From the NCBI GenBank assembly GCA_024636505.1, contig JAGXGY010000009.1, positions 1 through 55,211 of the forward strand: 55,211 bases of DNA. Direction: 5' to 3'. The notes under the pieces were generated by a model. That model saw only the letters and a program-made list of their open reading frames with translations, made no database searches and was not told the DNA's origin. How positions within the stretch are numbered: position 1 is the stretch's first letter; each line of letters begins with the position of its first letter. Shown here piece by piece: positions 27,541-36,861 of this stretch. The stretch comes from Methylobacter sp. GTDB lineage: Bacteria; Pseudomonadota; Gammaproteobacteria; Methylococcales; Methylomonadaceae. A program made the translations under genes and the position numbers.

Positions 27541-27848
27541 TGCTTTTTGGTAAAAGGAATCAAAATACTTATCAACAGCTCAGTGCTTAACGTTACAAAA
27601 AGCAAATAAACCGCTAAAAATCGAAATAAAATTCTATTCTATTTAAGGTTTTTTATCGTCAATTGCCGACAGCATACACTGAAAAAAAGTTAATTCGCAC
27701 GTTCCACCACAGCCATTTTTATAATAAACCAATACAATAAGCCGCAACAAAAGCGACTATTTCACGGTATAGGTTGAGGTTGCAGTCAATGCTACAGTGG
27801 TATAGTGGTAATTTATCAACACATTGATTACCAGTAACGAGGACCATT

Positions 27849-29447
27849 ATGAATAAACCATCACCAGCTATACCTCAAACCGGTTTAGCAGGCTTAAGTG
27901 AAAACTGGCTTAGCGATTTGCAATCTGGATTTCTGGTTTTCCTGATCGCCCTGCCGCTGTGTTTAGGCATATCCGTTGCATCCGGCTTCCCGCCTGCGTC
28001 GGGCATAATCACCGCTATTATCGGCGGGGTATTAGTATCGCGTATCAACGGCTCCTACTTGACTATCAACGGCCCGGCCGCTGGCCTGATTGTCGTGATT
28101 TTAGCGGCAGTGCAGACACTCGGAGAAGGTGACGCACTGGCCGGTTACCGCTATACCCTGGCGGCGATTGTATTGGCCAGCGCCTTACAAATTTTGCTCG
28201 GTTTTCTTAAAATGGGCAGACTGAGTTCGTTTTTCCCAAGCTCCGTCGTGCACGGCATGTTGGCTGCAATCGGCATCATTATCATCGCCACGCAAAGCCA
28301 TGTAATATTGGGTGTTACACCGGAACCCGGCAAACTTCTCTCGATTATTGCGCAAATCCCTCAAAGCATCTTTTCGATGAATGCCGAAATCGCCCTGATC
28401 GGTTTTCTAGGCTTGCTAATCATGATGATTTGGCCGCTCGTCGGCATCAGGATTCCCGCGCCTGTTATTGTCGTGCTGATCGGTATGGTATTCGCTTGGC
28501 ATTTTGATTTGGCCACAGATTCAGTAGCCGACGGAACCGCTTACCTGGTTGCGCTTCCCGACGATTTTTTGGCTAGCTTTTATTTTCCCGACTTTTCCAA
28601 GTTATTCACGTTTGCGTTTTGGGAGGCAGTACTGAGTATCAGTTTGGTAGGCAGCCTGGAAAGTTTATTAAGCACCACTGCGATAGACAAGCTTGATCCT
28701 TACAAACGCAGTTCCGACCTGGATCGCGATTTAACCGCTGTCGGAACCGGCAATTTTCTCGTCGGCTTTATCGGCGGTCTGCCGATGATTGCCGAAATCG
28801 TGCGCAGCTCGGCGAATATCGATAACGGCGCTAAAACAGCTTGGGCAAACTTCTTTCACGGTTTGATATTGCTGCTGTTCGTGGTGTTGTTTACCGGCTT
28901 TATCCAGAGCATTCCATTGGCATCTTTGGCGGCATTGCTGATTTATACCGGTTATAAATTAGCAGCGCCTGCAACATTCGCCCGAGCCATGGAAATCGGC
29001 AAAGAGCAGTTATTTGTATTTGTGGTGACAATTTTCGGGGTATTGGCGACCGATTTACTAATTGGCGTCGCCATCGGTATTGCGGTGAAACTGGTAATTA
29101 ACAGGGTTAGAGGCGTTTGGCCCAATAACCTGTTCAAAATTCACTTTACCATCACCCAGCAGGATAACGATACCTTGATTATCAAGTTGCTGGGCTCCGC
29201 GCTGTTTTCCAACTTCCTGCCGCTGAAAAAGGCGCTGGCGGAGTTAGAAAACGGCAAGACCGTTATTTTCGACTTTTCGGACGGCTACCTGATCGATCAC
29301 ACCGTTATGGAATTTATTCATGATTTCAGGAGGAACTATGAAGCCCAGGGAGGGCAATGCCGCAAAGTCGGCAAGGCTTTGGAAACGTTTTCCAATCATA
29401 CGCTCGCAGCTAGGCTGATGACTGCGGATGATCGAAAACACTTGTAG
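27849..29447 (+). CDS. SulP-family anion transporter with STAS domain
   Basis: 532-residue inner-membrane transporter of the SulP/SLC26 family (bicarbonate, sulfate or related anions; not resolvable here). The hydrophobic domain of 10-14 helices spans about 25-420 and begins with FLIALPLCLGISVASGFPPA. It includes the conserved GPAAGLIVVILAAV and SLVGSLESLLSTTAID blocks. A STAS domain occupies about 430-525 (TVIFDFSDGYLIDHTVMEF). No carbonic anhydrase is adjacent. Ribosome site GAGG precedes the ATG. Confidence 0.88.
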   Translation: MNKPSPAIPQTGLAGLSENWLSDLQSGFLVFLIALPLCLGISVASGFPPASGIITAIIGGVLVSRINGSYLTINGPAAGLIVVILAAVQTLGEGDALAGYRYTLAAIVLASALQILLGFLKMGRLSSFFPSSVVHGMLAAIGIIIIATQSHVILGVTPEPGKLLSIIAQIPQSIFSMNAEIALIGFLGLLIMMIWPLVGIRIPAPVIVVLIGMVFAWHFDLATDSVADGTAYLVALPDDFLASFYFPDFSKLFTFAFWEAVLSISLVGSLESLLSTTAIDKLDPYKRSSDLDRDLTAVGTGNFLVGFIGGLPMIAEIVRSSANIDNGAKTAWANFFHGLILLLFVVLFTGFIQSIPLASLAALLIYTGYKLAAPATFARAMEIGKEQLFVFVVTIFGVLATDLLIGVAIGIAVKLVINRVRGVWPNNLFKIHFTITQQDNDTLIIKLLGSALFSNFLPLKKALAELENGKTVIFDFSDGYLIDHTVMEFIHDFRRNYEAQGGQCRKVGKALETFSNHTLAARLMTADDRKHL

Positions 29448-29502
29448 ATTACTCTTAGGTTCGGGGGGTATTGCTAAGTAGCGCAATTTGCAAGTGATTC
29501 AC

Positions 29503-32500
29503 TCACCCCCTCTCATCCCAAGCCTTGTCCATTCGCTTTACCGAAACCGGATAGGCGGTTTTAAGCTGCTGGGCAAACTGCGACACTCTGAATTCCTCCA
29601 GCATCCAACGGAACGGGTCTTGCTCCGGAATTACCTGGTCTTTTTTGGCTTTTTTTTCTACGTCTTTCCAAAATCGTGTCGCATAACGACCGACTTCCTG
29701 AACTTTTTGCAAGGTGTTATCGCGTTTATCCAGCCGGTATTGCATGGCTTTTAAATAACGCGGAATGGCTTTAAGCTGCTGATAGGGAGTATTGCGAATG
29801 AAGCCGGCATAAATCATCAAATCCAGTTGCTCGCTAATATCTTTCGCCAGCGGGTCATTCGTATTCAAGCGGTTCAGTTGGGTAAGAATGGCGCTGTACA
29901 GTTCCATGATGTCCAGCGCAATTTTACCCGCTTCATTAGCAGCGCTGATCAAGCTGGCTTTGTTGGTTTGCACGGTTTGCTCAAAAGCCTGCTGAGTGCG
30001 GATGCTTTGGCCTTCGACAAATACGCCGTACAGGGCGACATACAGCAGGTCCTCTTTATAAGAAGGGCTAAAGCCGTAGTCCAGCAGCGGGTGTTTCGGC
30101 AGGCGGTTATAAGTCAATTCTGCCGCCGCAGATTTGGGCATGTTTTTGCTGATGTAAGTGCATTCTTTGCGCAGTTGCAGTTGAAACAGGCGCATTAAGC
30201 CGGCCTGATGCTGGAGCGCCGCTTTTTGATCGGTATCGAAAATGCGCACGCCGACCGCATCGCCTTCGTCGATGATCGCGGGGTAGCCGACAAAGGTCTG
30301 CCCTTTCTGGATAAACTGATACGTTTCCGGCAAATCGTCGAACGCCCAGCCAATACAGCCGGTGTAATTCAACTCGTCGGCGGCAATCTGATCGAAGCTG
30401 TCAACGGCTTTGGCGGTATGTTTAAGCTGCAGTTTTTTCAGGTCGCGGCCGTAATCGAGCAGTTGGCCTTGATCGTCGACCACCCGAAAATTCATCCGCA
30501 AATGATTGGTCAAGTTTTCGGTATTCCAGGCATTTAAAGGAATCGCCTCGCCGGTCAGTTTTCTTAAGCGATTGCCCAGCCATTCCTGCAACGCGCCTTT
30601 AAAATCCGGCTCGATTTCAAGACATTGTTTGACGGTTTCCGGCACCGGCACAAAGTGTTTCCTGATATTCTTGGGCAGGGATTTAATCAGCGCGATACAT
30701 TTTTCTTCCAGCAGCCCCGGCACCAGCCAGTCGAACGCGGTTTGCGAGACTTGGTTTAATTGATGCACCGGAATAATCGCGGTCACACCGTCTTCGTCAT
30801 GCCCCGGCTCGAACCGGTATTGCAGCGGAATGGTCAGCTTGCCCCTTGTTCCCAAGCTCCAGCTTGGGAACGAGTCCGGAAAATCCCATTCGTTAACATA
30901 ATCGTGCTCCTGATCCCGCGTTAAATCTTCCTTGGTTAAAAACAGGATCTTGGGATTGGCGCGTTCCGCCGTCTTGCGCCAAGTGTCCAGCGTCACGCCG
31001 CTGAACACTTCAAGCGGCAATTTGCTGTCGTAAAAGTCATACAGCCACTGCTCATCTTCAACCAAATCAACCCGACGGCCTTTGTGCTGAATCATGCCGA
31101 CTTCTTCGAGCAATTTCTGGTTGGCGATATAAAAGCGCGCATTGCTGTGATAATCATGATCGACCAGCGCCGAGCGGATAAAAATTTCCCGCGCGGCTTT
31201 GGCATCGACATGGTCGTAAGGAATCTTGCGCCCGGATTGCAGCGTCAAGCCGTACAACAAGGTACGTGAAGACACCATGCAACGTGCGCCTTTCTTCGAC
31301 CAATGCGGGTCGTAATAGTTTTGTTTGACCAAATGTTCGGCGCAATGCTCTATCCATTCCGGTTCGATGCGGGCGACGTTGCGCGCATAAACCTTGCTGG
31401 TTTCAACCTGCTCCGCCGCCATGATCCATTTGGGCTTGAGCTTATGCAAACCGGAACCGGGGAAAATGAAAAACTTCAGGCCGCGCGCGCCGAGGTATTC
31501 GTATTGCTCATGGCGAAAACCGATATTGGACAACAGGCCCGGCAACAACGCACGATGGATTTTTTCATAACGGGCTGTCCCTGCCCGTTCCTCTTCGAGC
31601 GCTGTGCGTGCCAATCCGCTCCCGGCGGATTGGTCATAACCAATATCATCGGTATTCAGAGTCATTTTTAAATCGCCTTTAACCACCTGCATGATTTGCG
31701 CGTGGATGTCGAACCATTCGCGCATCCGCATGTAAGACAGGAAATTGTCGCTGCAGTATTTGCGCAGCTTGCTGTTGGACAGGTGTTTTTTCTTGTCCTC
31801 GTAGGTATTCCAGATAGTCACCAGCGTTAAAAAGTCGGACTCGGGATGACGAAACGCCGCGTGTTTTTGGTCGGCCTGCGCCATCTTGTCGGCCGGTTTT
31901 TCCCTCGGGTCTTGCACGCTTAGCGCCGAAACGATAATAGCGACTTCGGTCAAACAATGCTCATGCGCGGCGGCAATCAGCATCCTGGCAAGCTTGGGAT
32001 CGGTCGGGAATTTGGCTAATTGTTTGCCCACATCGGTCAGTTTGCCGGATTTATCCAGCGCATTGACTTCATGCAGCACGGTTTTGCCGTCGCGAATCAT
32101 CTTGTCTTCGGGCGGCTCAATGAACGGAAAATCTTCAATATCGCCGAGTTTTAATGACATCATCTGCAAAATAACCGCAGACAAATTGGTACGCATGATT
32201 TCCGGCTCGGTGAACTCCGGTCTGGCTAAATAATCGTCATGCGAATACAGCCGAATGCAAATACCTTCGGCGACACGACCGCAGCGCCCTGCCCTTTGAT
32301 TGGCGGAAGATTGCGAAATGCGCTCAATCGGCAAACGCTGGATTTTGCTGCGATGGCTGTAGCGGCTGATCCGCGCATGGCCGGTGTCGATGACGCAACG
32401 GATGCCCGGCACCGTCAATGACGTTTCGGCGACGTTGGTCGCCAGCACGATGCGCAGCTTGCCGCCTTTGGGTTTGAACACCCGCTCCTGCTCGCTGACG

Positions 32501-33534
32501 CTGAGTTTGGAATACAGCGGCAGAATTTCATATTGGGTAGGATGATGCTTTTTCAGCGAATCGGCGGTTTCCCTGATTTCCCGCTCGCCGCTAAGGAAAA
32601 TCAGGATGTCGCCGCGCAAATCCCGGTACAGTTCGTCTACCGCATCCAGGATTGCATTTTGCAGGTCATCCGTAGTTTCATCAAGAGCTGTCCCTGCCTT
32701 TGCCCCTTCGGGCGCGATGCGTGCCAATCCGCTCCCGGCGGATTGGTCGTCCTCTTCTCTCTGCTCAATTGGTCGATAGCGCATTTCAACCGGATAAGTC
32801 CGCCCTGAAACTTCGATAATCGGCGCATGGTTAAAGTGCGTCGAAAAGCGCTGCGTATCGATGGTGGCCGAAGTGATGATTAACTTTAAATCGGGGCGTT
32901 TTGGCAGCAGCCACTTCATGTAGCCGATCAGGAAATCGATGTTCAAACTGCGCTCATGCGCCTCATCGATAATGATGGTGTCGTACTGATTCAGGTAAGG
33001 ATCGTTTTGAGATTCGGCCAGCAAAATGCCGTCGGTCATCAATTTTATTAACGATTCAGCATGGGTTTTGTCGTTAAAGCGGATTTTGTAACCTACTGAT
33101 TTACCCATTGGCTCGCCCAATTCTTCGGCAATACGGTCGGCGACGGTGCGCGCTGCAATTCGCCGGGGTTGGGTATGGCCGATAAAGCCCGCCGCGCCGC
33201 GCCCTATCGACAAACAAATTTTAGGCAACTGCGTGGTTTTGCCGGAGCCGGTTTCGCCGCACAGTATCACCACCTGATGGTCTTGTATCAGCTTGGCAAT
33301 GTCGTCTTTTTTGCCGGTGACCGGCAAATCGGGGAAGTTCAGCACAGGGAAACTGGCCAGCCGCTTGTTCCTGGCGGAGACCGATCTTGCAATTTTACTG
33401 GCCAGAACAGTTAATTCTTCAACTGATTTTTTGCTGCGACAGCGGTCTAACTGCCGTTTTAATAAGTGCCTGTCCTGGTTAAGACAATGCGCTAACTGAT
33501 GAGTGAGTTGCTTGATAAGATCGGAGTTGGACAT
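29503..33534 (-). CDS. hrpA: HrpA, ATP-dependent RNA helicase, with three embedded palindromic elements
   Basis: 1343-residue DEAH-box RNA helicase from ATG 33534 (in-frame TTG at 33537 rejected). Walker A GETGSGKTTQLPK, DEAH in IIDEAHERSLN, SATIDTQRF, TNVAETSLTVPGI and QRAGRCGRV are intact, followed by the HA2/OB domains and the long C-terminal DUF3418 region. Family members act on stalled ribosomes or mRNA processing. Three stretches look inserted compared with E. coli HrpA: residues about 263-283 and 634-654 (both containing DQSAGSGLAR) and about 888-896 (FPSWSLGT). All are encoded by palindromic repeats in frame. The helicase core motifs are untouched. Confidence 0.95.
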   Translation of the reverse strand: MSNSDLIKQLTHQLAHCLNQDRHLLKRQLDRCRSKKSVEELTVLASKIARSVSARNKRLASFPVLNFPDLPVTGKKDDIAKLIQDHQVVILCGETGSGKTTQLPKICLSIGRGAAGFIGHTQPRRIAARTVADRIAEELGEPMGKSVGYKIRFNDKTHAESLIKLMTDGILLAESQNDPYLNQYDTIIIDEAHERSLNIDFLIGYMKWLLPKRPDLKLIITSATIDTQRFSTHFNHAPIIEVSGRTYPVEMRYRPIEQREEDDQSAGSGLARIAPEGAKAGTALDETTDDLQNAILDAVDELYRDLRGDILIFLSGEREIRETADSLKKHHPTQYEILPLYSKLSVSEQERVFKPKGGKLRIVLATNVAETSLTVPGIRCVIDTGHARISRYSHRSKIQRLPIERISQSSANQRAGRCGRVAEGICIRLYSHDDYLARPEFTEPEIMRTNLSAVILQMMSLKLGDIEDFPFIEPPEDKMIRDGKTVLHEVNALDKSGKLTDVGKQLAKFPTDPKLARMLIAAAHEHCLTEVAIIVSALSVQDPREKPADKMAQADQKHAAFRHPESDFLTLVTIWNTYEDKKKHLSNSKLRKYCSDNFLSYMRMREWFDIHAQIMQVVKGDLKMTLNTDDIGYDQSAGSGLARTALEEERAGTARYEKIHRALLPGLLSNIGFRHEQYEYLGARGLKFFIFPGSGLHKLKPKWIMAAEQVETSKVYARNVARIEPEWIEHCAEHLVKQNYYDPHWSKKGARCMVSSRTLLYGLTLQSGRKIPYDHVDAKAAREIFIRSALVDHDYHSNARFYIANQKLLEEVGMIQHKGRRVDLVEDEQWLYDFYDSKLPLEVFSGVTLDTWRKTAERANPKILFLTKEDLTRDQEHDYVNEWDFPDSFPSWSLGTRGKLTIPLQYRFEPGHDEDGVTAIIPVHQLNQVSQTAFDWLVPGLLEEKCIALIKSLPKNIRKHFVPVPETVKQCLEIEPDFKGALQEWLGNRLRKLTGEAIPLNAWNTENLTNHLRMNFRVVDDQGQLLDYGRDLKKLQLKHTAKAVDSFDQIAADELNYTGCIGWAFDDLPETYQFIQKGQTFVGYPAIIDEGDAVGVRIFDTDQKAALQHQAGLMRLFQLQLRKECTYISKNMPKSAAAELTYNRLPKHPLLDYGFSPSYKEDLLYVALYGVFVEGQSIRTQQAFEQTVQTNKASLISAANEAGKIALDIMELYSAILTQLNRLNTNDPLAKDISEQLDLMIYAGFIRNTPYQQLKAIPRYLKAMQYRLDKRDNTLQKVQEVGRYATRFWKDVEKKAKKDQVIPEQDPFRWMLEEFRVSQFAQQLKTAYPVSVKRMDKAWDERG
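30848..30871 (-). repeat. Intragenic palindrome, family C (in hrpA)
   Basis: Perfect arms GTTCCCAAGC and GCTTGGGAAC with loop TCCA. The intergenic copy at 13190-13213 has C/G where this one has A/T in both arms. It is translated as part of DSFPSWSLGTRGK, between DFPD and the conserved LTIPLQYRFEPG. Confidence 0.85.
31574..31635 (-). repeat. Intragenic palindromic element, family B, copy 1 (in hrpA)
   Basis: It matches 32687-32748 at 55 of 62 positions. It contains the perfect hairpin CCAATCCGC / TCCCG / GCGGATTGG at 31611-31633 and a small one CTC/TTC/GAG. It encodes DQSAGSGLARTALEEERAGTA in frame. Confidence 0.85.
32687..32748 (-). repeat. Intragenic palindromic element, family B, copy 2 (in hrpA)
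   Basis: Second copy, exactly 1113 bp (371 codons) from the first and in the same frame. The main hairpin is identical (32724-32746); the small one is CCC/TTC/GGG, a compensatory change. It encodes DQSAGSGLARIAPEGAKAGTA. Confidence 0.85.
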
Positions 33535-33656
33535 CAAAAACAGCCGGATAAAATAAAAATATTATACGTGAATTTATTTACTTTTGATTTTATCCATAGA
33601 CTGTCGGCTAATTGTTTATTAAACTTGACATTATTTATCTACTGCGAAGGTATGTG

Positions 33657-34241
33657 ATGATTTCTTCGATATCCAGTAACCACTTCGCTGTCCGGCACAG
33701 TGATTTTTCTCAGCAGCAAGCATTCGATCCTGTAAACAACCCTGAGCAAAACGGTAAAAGCGATCCTACGTTAAAACCGGAAGCTGCTAAAGCAACATCA
33801 ATTAATACCCGGCAGACCGGCGATCAAAAAACCGGTAAGCTCTCCGAGTCCGAGTTAAAAGTCGTCAACGAACTCAAGCAAAGAGATGCCCAAGTCAGAG
33901 CGCATGAAGCTGCCCATCTGGCGGCAGCCAGCGGCATTGCCAAAGGCGGCGCCAGTTTTAGCTATCAGCAAGGCCCTGACGGCGGGCAATATGCCATCGG
34001 CGGCGAGGTCAGCATAGATACTTCGAGCATTGCAGGCGATCCTGGCGCATCACTGCGAAAAGCCGATACCATCAGAAGGGCGGCCCTGGCTCCAGCCGAA
34101 CCTTCCGGCCAGGATATACAGGTTGCCGCAAACGCGACCGCAATGGCAGCGAAAGCGCAAGCCGAATTATTACAAAAAAATCAAGACAGCCAAAATGGCA
34201 ATAAAGAACATCAAGGAACCCAAATCAACCTATCCGCTTGA
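33657..34241 (+). CDS. Putative metalloprotease, CJM1_0395 family (SprA-related)
   Basis: 194 residues from ATG 33657, preceded by GAAGG; an earlier in-frame start at 33612 lacks a ribosome site. The low-complexity N-terminal half (rich in Asn, Lys, Thr) is followed by ELKQRDAQVRAHEAAHLAAA, containing an HExxH-like zinc motif (HEAAH), then GGASFSYQQGPDGGQYAIGGEV and an Ala-rich helical tail. The family is named putative metalloprotease from this motif; activity has not been shown to my knowledge. Cytoplasmic, with no signal peptide. A hairpin follows at 34268. Confidence 0.78.
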   Translation: MISSISSNHFAVRHSDFSQQQAFDPVNNPEQNGKSDPTLKPEAAKATSINTRQTGDQKTGKLSESELKVVNELKQRDAQVRAHEAAHLAAASGIAKGGASFSYQQGPDGGQYAIGGEVSIDTSSIAGDPGASLRKADTIRRAALAPAEPSGQDIQVAANATAMAAKAQAELLQKNQDSQNGNKEHQGTQINLSA

Positions 34242-34267
34242 ATCCAATCATTCATTTCTCGAAATAA

Positions 34268-34290
34268 GGGCAACTATTGTGTAGTTGCCC
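34268..34290. terminator. Hairpin between convergent genes
   Basis: Perfect arms GGGCAACTA and TAGTTGCCC with loop TTGTG. There is no proper T-run on either side, so termination is only likely from its place between convergent genes. Confidence 0.5.
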
Positions 34291-34313
34291 GATCATCGTT
34301 TAGCCCCCGACAT

Positions 34314-35756
34314 CTATTGATAACTATCCGCAATATGTTGCAGACTCAATATAACCAGGGTCTGTGCCCGCTCCATACTATCGGCTTCCGCATAGCAACG
34401 CAGTTCCGGCGCGTTACCGGATGGACGCAAATGCACGATCTCACCGTTGTCGAAAGTCAGGCGTAAACCGTCAGTCAAATCTCTATCGGCAAGCGTTCCG
34501 AGTTCATTGCCCCACAGGCTTTGATAGGCTGTATCATCGCGTTGCAAGCTGTCCAGCAACGCTCGGCTGTGCTCAACCGGAAACGCCTGCAGGCGGTCGC
34601 TAGCGGTATAACGCTGCGGCAAGCCATCAAGCAATGCCGATACCTTATCGCCCTGTTGCCGGGCCATTGCCAGTATAATCAAGGCTGGCAGTACCGCATC
34701 GCGGGTCGGTAGCGCGGACAGGGTTTGTTGTCCGATCGTTAAATCATTAGCCACCAGAAAGCCGCCGTTGGCTTCAAAACCGACCACGCTGGAACTGCCG
34801 TCAGCAAGCGCCTGCTCCATGTCGGCAATCACATACGGCGAACCGATGCGAGTACGGATCACCTGCCGAAACAGCCCGGATGCCTCAATCGCGGTATTGC
34901 AGCTCACCGGCGTGACCACAGTATCGACTCCCAGGAATTGCGCACACAGTAAACCGACGATGTCTCCGCGTAACCAGTTACCGGTCTCATCGGCGATCAG
35001 CGGCCTATCGCCGTCGCCGTCGGTCGAGATGATCGCATCCAGATGATGCTCGGCCGCCCAGACGAGTCCGCGCCGACGATCTTCTTCGCTGACCGCTTCG
35101 GTATCGATAGGTACAAAGGCATCGGTGCGATCCAAACTGACCACATCCGCACCCAGAGCGCTCAGGACTTCACGCAGGCAATCCCGCGCCGCGCTGGAAT
35201 GTTCATAGTTACCGATCCGCCAACCGGTCAATAAATCGTCGGCAAACAGGTCGGTATAGCGTTGCTGATACTGCTGCATGGCGGCTAGGTTGACGGTCGG
35301 CAATATCCTATCCTCGGCAATCGCTTGCAGCTCAACCTCGGCATCGGCAATGGCCGCTTCGTCGGCCTTGCTAATCTCGCCGTCGGCCCGATAAAACTTG
35401 ATGCCGTTGCGGTCGAACGGAATATGGCTACCGGTAACCATGATTGCCGGAATGTCTTGCCTTAGCGCATACAGAGCTAGCGCCGGGGTTGGCAGCATCC
35501 CGCAAAAATCCACCTCGCAACCGGCCTGTCGAATACCGGCCACACAAGCGCGAACAATGGCAGGACTGGATGGGCGCAAATCCATGCCTAATGCAACTTT
35601 TTGACCCGGTTTCGCCAGATCAAGGCTCTGTAAAAATGCCAAGCTGTAAGCTGTGCAAACCTGATCGGTCATTTGGCTAACCAGTCCGCGTGCGCCGCTA
35701 GTGCCGAATGCTACGCCGCTTTCGGCCATCATTTGTTGAATATTGATTTTTGTCAT
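34314..35756 (-). CDS. Phosphohexomutase (phosphomannomutase family)
   Basis: Alpha-D-phosphohexomutase of about 480 residues, from ATG 35756 (MTKINIQQM); ATG 35783 is an alternative. The substrate-entry FGTSGARGLV, the phosphoserine loop MVTGSHIPFDRNG, the metal loop STDGDGDRPLI and the sugar loop GFEANGGFLVAND are visible, and the C-terminal phosphate-binding loop is LRPSGNAPELR. The TGSHIP variant of the Ser loop is common in one branch of bacterial phosphomannomutases. Likely Man-6-P/Man-1-P interconversion for nucleotide-sugar supply. Confidence 0.85.
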   Translation of the reverse strand: MTKINIQQMMAESGVAFGTSGARGLVSQMTDQVCTAYSLAFLQSLDLAKPGQKVALGMDLRPSSPAIVRACVAGIRQAGCEVDFCGMLPTPALALYALRQDIPAIMVTGSHIPFDRNGIKFYRADGEISKADEAAIADAEVELQAIAEDRILPTVNLAAMQQYQQRYTDLFADDLLTGWRIGNYEHSSAARDCLREVLSALGADVVSLDRTDAFVPIDTEAVSEEDRRRGLVWAAEHHLDAIISTDGDGDRPLIADETGNWLRGDIVGLLCAQFLGVDTVVTPVSCNTAIEASGLFRQVIRTRIGSPYVIADMEQALADGSSSVVGFEANGGFLVANDLTIGQQTLSALPTRDAVLPALIILAMARQQGDKVSALLDGLPQRYTASDRLQAFPVEHSRALLDSLQRDDTAYQSLWGNELGTLADRDLTDGLRLTFDNGEIVHLRPSGNAPELRCYAEADSMERAQTLVILSLQHIADSYQ

Positions 35757-35783
35757 GAGTGTTTGGTTTTTTAATGTTGTCAT

Positions 35784-36045
35784 TGTGGGTAAAAAAATCG
35801 GCTTTTAATCAATCTTCCTTGCCGGTTTGAACCTCGGTTTTTAGGCCGAAAGGAGCGCCCCGCACAAGCGAGGCGATATAGCTTTATCGGACGCGCATTG
35901 GCCAGGGGATACCTCATTGTTTGGATTTTCAATATAAGCAGCCGATGAAAGACCTCACTTGAGAGCATGAGTTTTTTCGTCTTTCGCCTTGTATCTGCTG
36001 GTAATATCGCCTGCAGGTAATCCCTTACCACAACACAGCATCAAT
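35784..36045. other. Intergenic stretch with hairpins, no gene supported
   Basis: 262 bp between two minus-strand genes. It holds a GC-rich hairpin (CGCCCCGC/GCGAGGCG near 35861-35882) and GATATAGCTTTATC next to it. An 83-codon open frame crosses it on the minus strand but has a basic, non-protein-like composition and no ribosome site. It could be another repeat family member; I see no riboswitch or tRNA. Confidence 0.4.
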
Positions 36046-36774
36046 CTAAATATCTACTATCCTGTTCTGATTAAATCCGGGCACAAGTTTTGCGCCGAAA
36101 TAGCCTCGGGGATTACACAGTATCCTGGCCCCTGCTATACGATAATCGACTTGACTGTGAACATGACCGTGAAACCAGGCGGCAATTTCGTATTCATGCA
36201 GCAACGGTTTCAAATCACTGCAATAAGCCAACTTCTTAAGCGCATGTGTCGAATCATTCCAGCTCCATTGCGAAGGAGCATGATGGGTTATGACGACGGT
36301 TTTCCCTGGAAACGGTTGAGCTAACGCCTCCTCCAGCCAAGTCTTCGAACGTTGATGTAAATGACTGAACAATCTCGCATCAAAAGGCTTTTCGGCAAAT
36401 CGAATTTTCCTGAAATCATTGATAGTCTTACCCAAAGCCTCGGCTTTTTCATTGCCCTCAACAAATAAATCCGCCCAGAGCGTACAACCTAAAAAACGCA
36501 CGCCCTGAAATATAAAACCGTCATTCTCAAGAAAGCTTACATTGCTGCTCTCACATTGCTTACGGATCAAGCGTAAAGTCTGTCGATATTCATGCGTATA
36601 AAACTCATGATTGCCTGCCACATAAATAACCGGTTTATTCAATGTCTTAAGCCAATTTATACCTTGCGTACCGATACCTATATCGCCTGCGGCAACAATA
36701 ATATTAGCATCATTATCAGGTGCTTCCAGCCCGCCAAACTCCAGATGTACATCAGAAAAATAATTTATCCTCAC
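36046..36774 (-). CDS. Calcineurin-like metallophosphoesterase
   Basis: 242-residue cytoplasmic phosphoesterase with the full metal-ligand set: DVHLE (D8, H10), GDIGIG, GNHEFYTHEY, VITHHAPSQWS and HGHVHSQVDY. The substrate cannot be told from sequence; relatives cleave cyclic nucleotides, dinucleoside polyphosphates or phosphodiesters. Stands alone, divergent from ispG. Confidence 0.85.
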   Translation of the reverse strand: MRINYFSDVHLEFGGLEAPDNDANIIVAAGDIGIGTQGINWLKTLNKPVIYVAGNHEFYTHEYRQTLRLIRKQCESSNVSFLENDGFIFQGVRFLGCTLWADLFVEGNEKAEALGKTINDFRKIRFAEKPFDARLFSHLHQRSKTWLEEALAQPFPGKTVVITHHAPSQWSWNDSTHALKKLAYCSDLKPLLHEYEIAAWFHGHVHSQVDYRIAGARILCNPRGYFGAKLVPGFNQNRIVDI

Positions 36775-36861
36775 ACTAAACTCTACTCAATGACCTGTAT
36801 CGGCGTATAATTTAACAACATTTTTTCAGATAACTGTAACCTTTTCCAAAAGATTTTATAT

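Noticed and set aside
31574-32748. DQSAGSGLAR repeats read as a duplicated HrpA protein domain
   Set aside because: The DNA is palindromic, covaries at stem positions and sits where E. coli HrpA has no counterpart, so a DNA element explains it better.
35780-36031. 83-codon open frame on the minus strand
   Set aside because: Basic, repeat-like composition, no ribosome site, and it crosses a hairpin-rich intergenic stretch.
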